From: Zygnema circumcarinatum | Taxonomy: Eukaryota; Streptophyta; Zygnematophyceae; Zygnematales; Zygnemataceae | Direction of reading: 5' to 3' | Assembly: GCA_037447605.1 (NCBI GenBank) | Contig: CM074808.1 | Coordinates: forward strand, 2,169,952 to 2,233,951 | DNA length: 64,000 bases | Part shown: piece after piece, positions 58,867 through 64,000 of the stretch | Position numbering within the stretch: the stretch's first letter is position 1 | Layout: each line of letters opens with the position of its first letter | The notes under the pieces: model-generated | What the model was told of the DNA's origin: nothing | The model's database searches: none | The model's input: the letters and a program-made list of their open reading frames with translations, nothing else | Program-made: the position numbers and the translations under genes

Positions 58867-61800
58867 ATGCTCGCCCACGCGCTGCCCCTCGCGGGAGACC
58901 CGAGCGTGTTTTTCGCCATTGCATCTCCCGTATCCAGCATCGACGGGAGCGTCTTCCTCGCGGGAGGTGCTTCTTGGCAGACAGTTGGACCGGGGAGGAG
59001 GCGGCTGTCACAGCCTGCATATACATATTTCAGGGCTTACTGCAGCCAGGAGAAAAGCAATCGCAAAGACAGGGTGTTGGAATCAGACGTTTCGTCAGGG
59101 TCTCCCAGCCATGAAGGAAAAAAAGATCCTGAATTGAATAAGGCCACCATTAGCCGAAGAAAAACAATATCTTCTCTTCCTGTGGCAGCGGGGGCCTTCG
59201 CAGGCGCGCAATTGTGTGGTGGTGCTGCTATTTTTAAGGCAGGGGCAACAGGAGTAACTACTGCGAGGGAATTGGAGGTTCAGCGTGCTATAGGTACGGC
59301 TGTGGACGGACTGCGGAGCCGGCTAAGTTCATTCACGTTGTCTAATGGCATGCGCTGGGTGGTGGTGGAGCGCCATAACGCGCCTATTGTGTCCTGCCAC
59401 ACATACGCAGATGTTGGTGCTTCTGATGAGGTGGATGGCCTCACAGGGCTTGCACATCTGCTGGTGCGTGGTGATTGCCTTCACCTTAGAAATTCTCCAT
59501 GTGTTCTTGGAGATATTTTCGGTGGCCTGAATGACCTGTGCAACGCATGGCACACCTTTTGCTTTTTCCACAAAGTCTTTGCATTGTTTGGTTCATTCCT
59601 CTCTTTAGCAATGTAGGCTGCATAGCTGTCAGCGATGAAGCTTGATGTCTATGTTGAAAAGCATAAGAGAAAAAAAGACTTGATTTTGACATGACCATGC
59701 TTTCTAATTCCGGCCATTGAACAACATTTTGTTAGCTTTCGTGCAAACTTGCTAGTCAATGGATGCTACATGCATTTTCTGAGATACAAAACATCACGAG
59801 TGCTGATTGAAAATTCTACACATTGTTAACGAAAAGGAGCTAGGCATTTGTTCCACTGTTTCTTAGGTAGAATCTTGTTGTCACTTTGTTTCCTTTTATA
59901 GCTGGAGCTAAGAGCCCAAAAGTATATCCAATATCGAAAATGAGGTGTTTTCCTTATATTGATTTAACAACTGATTCGTTTCATAAACGCTGATTGTACG
60001 TCCGACTTCCCTTCACGCTGCACTTGCAGGAACATTTAGCGTTTAAGGGGACAACTCGAGTGGGGACGCGCGATCCTGTGGCAGAAGCAGCTGTGCTTGA
60101 TCGCCTTGACGAAGGTGAGACAGAGGCAACGGATGGGCAAACTTCGCTGCCTTCTTGTGGCAGACCAAGAGCAAAGAAAGGCATACTAGCTGTACGCTAT
60201 ACACTGCATGCTATATACAGTTCAAAGAAAGTTATGATCCAGTTCGACTACACGGGCTAATGCTTCGTTGGCACTTCCTTTAGCACTTACAGTTTAGTTT
60301 ACCGAACCATGTCATTGGCTTTGTCAGCGTTCAGGGCCTGTGTTTGGCTAAGGTCAGCTCCTGCCATTTAAACCACTTTGACTGAATGAAGTTTGTATCA
60401 CCTCATTGCTCTTTTTCTTTGGCCACCTTTGTTTCCTTATTAGATTTGATTCCTCATCCCGTAGACTCTCTCGCTCTTTCCTTCCCCTCATCAGAGCACG
60501 TGGATCCCTTTCATCAGCATTTCCAATTCATTCCTAAGTCATATAGTTTTAGCCTTAAGTCAACGTAGGACTCACCAAGGAATGCCAGCAGCATTATGAT
60601 ACCTTTACAGTTTGGACAGCCGGCCAGAAACTGCCATCTCCCTTTCCAGTGCATAGCTATTGTCAGCTAACTAGTACGCTTTCAATGTTCGAGAGCTTTC
60701 CTTCATTGGTTAAAAAATGGTTAATGGTTATTAAGGCAAGGAGGGTCAGCGATGGAGTAAGTTGTGCTTTCCACATGGACAAATTCATAAGCATATTAGA
60801 TGCAAGTTGACCTTCCCATATTGCTCGTTCTGTGAAGATTTAATGGTTTGCCTCATAATACAGCTCGATCAGAAGTAGGTTGTTTTCAGGGCTGTGCATG
60901 TTTTGCGTGCATTGGCTACATTATGTCTATCGTAAGGAGGTGCCATGTTGACAGAATAGGGCCTGCTCTCCTCGAGATTTTGACAGGGTGTGGTAATGTT
61001 CTGCTATCTTGTTGTACCAGTGTTCTATGAACGCCAGGAGGCACTCGCAAAGGGAAATTCAGCACTTGCTCGACGACTTTCTCAAGAGTTTGTGAGAACT
61101 TACTTGAGCCCTTCCGAACTAGCTGGACTGCCACAAGATTTGGAGGCCGCTTTCTTGAAACTCTTCTTAGAAGTCTTGTTTAGACTTCCCCTACTTTCTC
61201 CCTCAAAGTCGTGGTTACTGAAGCTTTCAGCCTTTCCACAACTCTATCCATTTCTCTTCTGCACTGTCATTTCCTTCTATACTCTAATTTACCCGCTCTG
61301 AAGACTATTTTTGGAGCTTCTTCCAAGTCGCTGCTGGGAAAGGAGTCCCTTCCCGTATTCGGGTTGTTGGGAGCACTCTCTGAATTACCCCATTGCTTGG
61401 GTGACTAACGAAGCAGCAGAACAAACTGCATGTATTGAGCTTTCTGTCCTCTTATATGCAGTATATATTTTAGCCGTCCGCTGCTTGGTTGCTGCAAACT
61501 GATTTGGAAGTTGCCTTTGCCTGTTCTTGTGGTGGCAACATTCTGCTGATTTAGAGAAGAGGACATGCTTGTGCCGATGAAGGGCCTATCCAGCCTTTAC
61601 AGCGTCGTTCCCTGCACTGTGTGATGGACTGCAGGAGAAGCTGCAAGCCATGGCTGCGGAGCTGGCCATTCCCAACGAATATGGAGCCCTGCTGGCAAGG
61701 CAGGGAGGGGTGGGCCTCAACGCACAAACGTCACAAGACTCCACCGGTGGGCACCTGCTCTCCCCTCTCATTGCTTACTCCAAAGCGTAAATGTTGTGAG

Positions 61801-64000
61801 CGGGCATGGGGTTTTTTTGTTGTGGTATCTGGCCTGTTAGTGGCTGGCGAGATACTCTGCAATAACGTATCTTAGTTTTACACATTGACAGTGCATGCTG
61901 TTGTTGGGAACATCAGCCCAATGCCTTGACTAGGCTTCGTGCATTCTGCAGAGTATTTTGTCTCTTTGCCCAGCAATAAGTTGGAGCTTTGGATGGCCTT
62001 GGAGAGTGGTCGATTTCGTCGCCCTGTATTTCGCCAACTATATGCTGAAAAGGAGGTGCTGCCTTCTCTCTGTGAGCGCTGCTGCTGGATGGCCTCTGTC
62101 TGGGAGAGATGAAGAGTTTGAGGAGTGAGGGGAAGGGTTTAAAGCAAGTGAAATGAGTAAGAAGAGCTCAAGCATAAGGAGGTGAGTGGGGTTGCGGCGA
62201 GCTTCTCAATAGCCGGTTATGTATTTGAACTGCCAGAAGCGAGCTCTATCTCCACCGTAAAAGTGAGAGTACAGCCATGACAATGACAGTGACATTGTCA
62301 ATAATGACTAGTCAAAGAACCTGATGAATCATTCAATCCTAATCCTTCGAACTCCTCTTCCTCTCAAGTCACTTGCTTGTTCAGGTCACTGTTTCACGAA
62401 GTAGACTAGTGCTGAATCCCGTTGTCACAGAGTTCTTTTCAGCTGATGTAGTGCTTGCTTGTCGTTTACGCCATATGGTGATGCTCACTCTCTCGCATCA
62501 GGTGGTGAGGGAGGAGCGTCGTCTGCGAGTGGACAATGCGCCGCTCGGCCGCTTCACTGAGGCCTTTGCAGCGACAGCTTTCCCCGGAACTGCCTATGGC
62601 CGACCTGTGATTGGCTATCGTATCCATGGATCCGATGTGATGTGCATGAGCGAGTGCTTAAGGATAGTGAAAGAAGTGAGAAAAGTTAGGTACTCAGAAA
62701 GTTTGTTCCTGCTATTGCAAGCTACAGCATTAGTGATCCATTAGTTACCCATTCATGTAGAAAGATGTAGAAGTATGGTTTTCTCGTGGCATTTGTCCAA
62801 CACGCACTGCTGCTAGCAACGTCCACAGTCTTGCAAGAACCTTCGCCCCCCCCCCCCACCCTCCCCCTCATTGTATTCGTCATGCACAGGATAGAGGGCA
62901 CAGTTTCTCTGTTGGAATGTATGATAGAAGACACGAGTTTATGCGTGTGCACATTCTGCACGAGTCATTCATGTGGGCTGCCTTGACCATCCGCTCTGCA
63001 GCGAATGACTTTGACAAGATTGGACGGCGAGAAGTGGACTCCTTCTTTCGCCAGTTCTACAATCCAATGTCCCTCATTTGTGCTGTGGTACAGCCTTCAT
63101 TCTCTACTCTTCATTCTCATTCTTCTTCATTGGCGGATTATACAGTTATGCACGCTTTTGCATACTCCCCATCACTGCCTTTCCTGACTTTCTCTTTCAT
63201 CGGAAGTAGTGTTCGTCATTTCTGTTTCAAAAATCCCCTCAGCTCTCGTCGTCGTACTGCATTCTATCCCGCTGATATCCTCTTATTTTGCCCGTTCGGG
63301 TGGTGACCTTGTGCGGGAAGCAGGTGGGGGATGTGAATCCGGCAGAGGTGAAGTCTTTTAGCACCATCGCAGAAACTTTGGAAGATTCAAGAAGCTGAAT
63401 GATGCCCCCCTGCAGCTGCTCATGGCGATGGGAGGGAGGCTGCAGGTGGAACGTATGGCTGTGCGCTACTTTGGGGATTGGCAGCCATCCATGGCTGCCC
63501 CCCTGCCCCCCCTGCAAGCTGTGCAAGAATGGGCGGGGCCACCTCAACGACCTGCTGACGTCCCCAGTACGCTGCGAATGTCGCTTCCTGCCAGTCCCTT
63601 TTACATGGAAGGTGCGATTGCTTTCTCATATGGTCCACCAATAAACACTCTTAAGGATGAAGATGAGGGATGGAAGCATTTGCAGGGGACAAGTTAGAGC
63701 AATCCGATAGAAAATCCGGCGGAATTGTGTGTGTCCAATCCCAATCTCTATTCTAGAAAGTTTCCATGCGCAAGGTCTTCCTGCTGACAGACATATCCTG
63801 TGCCTGAGCCGGTGCAGGATATTACCGTCCCAGTGCCGCATCAGCCGACGACCCGGCGCTCTCTGTGCTCAGTTCCGTTCTGAGCGGCAGCCGCACCTCG
63901 CGCCTGTACAAGGTGCCGCGAGGGGCCGGGAGAAGAGGGGGGCCTCCTGCGGCACCTGCTGGCTGAGGGAGAGGGAGAGGGAGAGGGAGAGGGAGAGGGA
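58867..64000 (+). CDS. M16 family zinc peptidase, 3' end beyond window
   Basis: Exons: 58867-59463, 60030-60114, from 61021 (to about 61092), about 61636-61752, about 61952-62062, 62502 to about 62636, about 63003-63087, about 63325-63349, about 63453-63612 and 63818-63912, then cut by the window edge. The N-terminal 130 residues (Ser/Arg/Lys-rich, YFRAYCSQEKSNRK, later a hydrophobic VAAGAFAGAQLCGGAAIF) suggest an organelle presequence with a hydrophobic segment. The peptidase domain starts LSNGMRWVVVERHNAPIV. The zinc motif HLLEH of the HxxEH class is split by the first intron (GLAHLL then EHLAFKGTTRVGTRDP). Later blocks are GGVGLNAQTSQDST, YFVSLPSNKLELWMALES, VVREERRLRVDNAPLGRF, FYNPMSLICAVVGDV and LSSVLSGSRTSRLYK. 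Such peptidases degrade or process peptides and presequences in organelles; the substrate is unknown. Confidence 0.87.
63966..64000. repeat. (GGGAGA)n repeat at window edge
   Basis: Perfect GAGGGAGAGGGAGAGG repeat running off the window, inside or just after a coding segment of the M16 gene. It is the same repeat class seen at several gene starts, here within a gene. Confidence 0.8.

Overview
This is a nuclear genomic window from a photosynthetic eukaryote, most likely a streptophyte (charophyte-grade alga or early land plant). The genes have many GT-AG introns, starts in a GCC-ATG-G context, and a plant-type gene set: a SWI3D-type chromatin subunit with SWIRM, ZZ and SANT domains; a BIM-like bHLH factor; a plastid S1/S1/EF-Ts/EF-Ts polyprotein; and organelle-type bL25 and bL28 ribosomal proteins. 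The exact lineage cannot be fixed from the sequence alone. No prokaryotic operon, rRNA, CRISPR array or autonomous transposon was seen.

Layout. 0.9-4.8 kb (+): NOL11-like nucleolar protein. 6.3-11.1 kb (-): NOP53, whose promoter is shared with SWI3D (11.6-16.4 kb, +). 17.4-18.1 kb: two MITE-like copies in inverted orientation. 18.5-20.9 kb (+): F-box/WD40 protein, convergent with a single-exon BTB-BACK gene (22.4-24.1 kb, -). 25.6-26.3 kb (-): mitochondrial bL28. 27.6-31.7 kb (-): RhoGAP protein with a 19-nt microexon. 31.9-33.0 kb: a 27-bp minisatellite and a TA-flanked pogo-like MITE. 34.3-36.4 kb (+): bL25, followed by another MITE at 36.6-37.0 kb. 39.0-45.8 kb (-): plastid EF-Ts polyprotein, head-to-head with TFIIH p62 (46.1-52.8 kb, +). 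55.5-57.2 kb (+): BIM-like bHLH, preceded by a GC-rich region holding six G-boxes. 58.9 kb to the window end (+): M16 zinc peptidase, truncated by the edge.

Exon boundaries were read by hand from splice signals, reading phase and family conservation. For the EF-Ts polyprotein, RhoGAP, bL25, bL28, F-box/WD40, NOL11-like and bHLH models the summed exon lengths divide exactly by three. NOP53 exon 3, parts of SWI3D, p62 exons 3-5 and 13-14, and several M16 junctions are approximate.

Functionally, five of the eleven genes serve protein synthesis: NOL11 and NOP53 in nucleolar ribosome assembly, bL28 and bL25 in organellar ribosomes, and EF-Ts/S1 in plastid elongation. Three more are nuclear gene-expression factors (SWI3D, p62, bHLH). 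Intergenic DNA is rich in GGGAGA/CCCTCT tracts, often beside start codons, and in short CGTACGG-type motifs.
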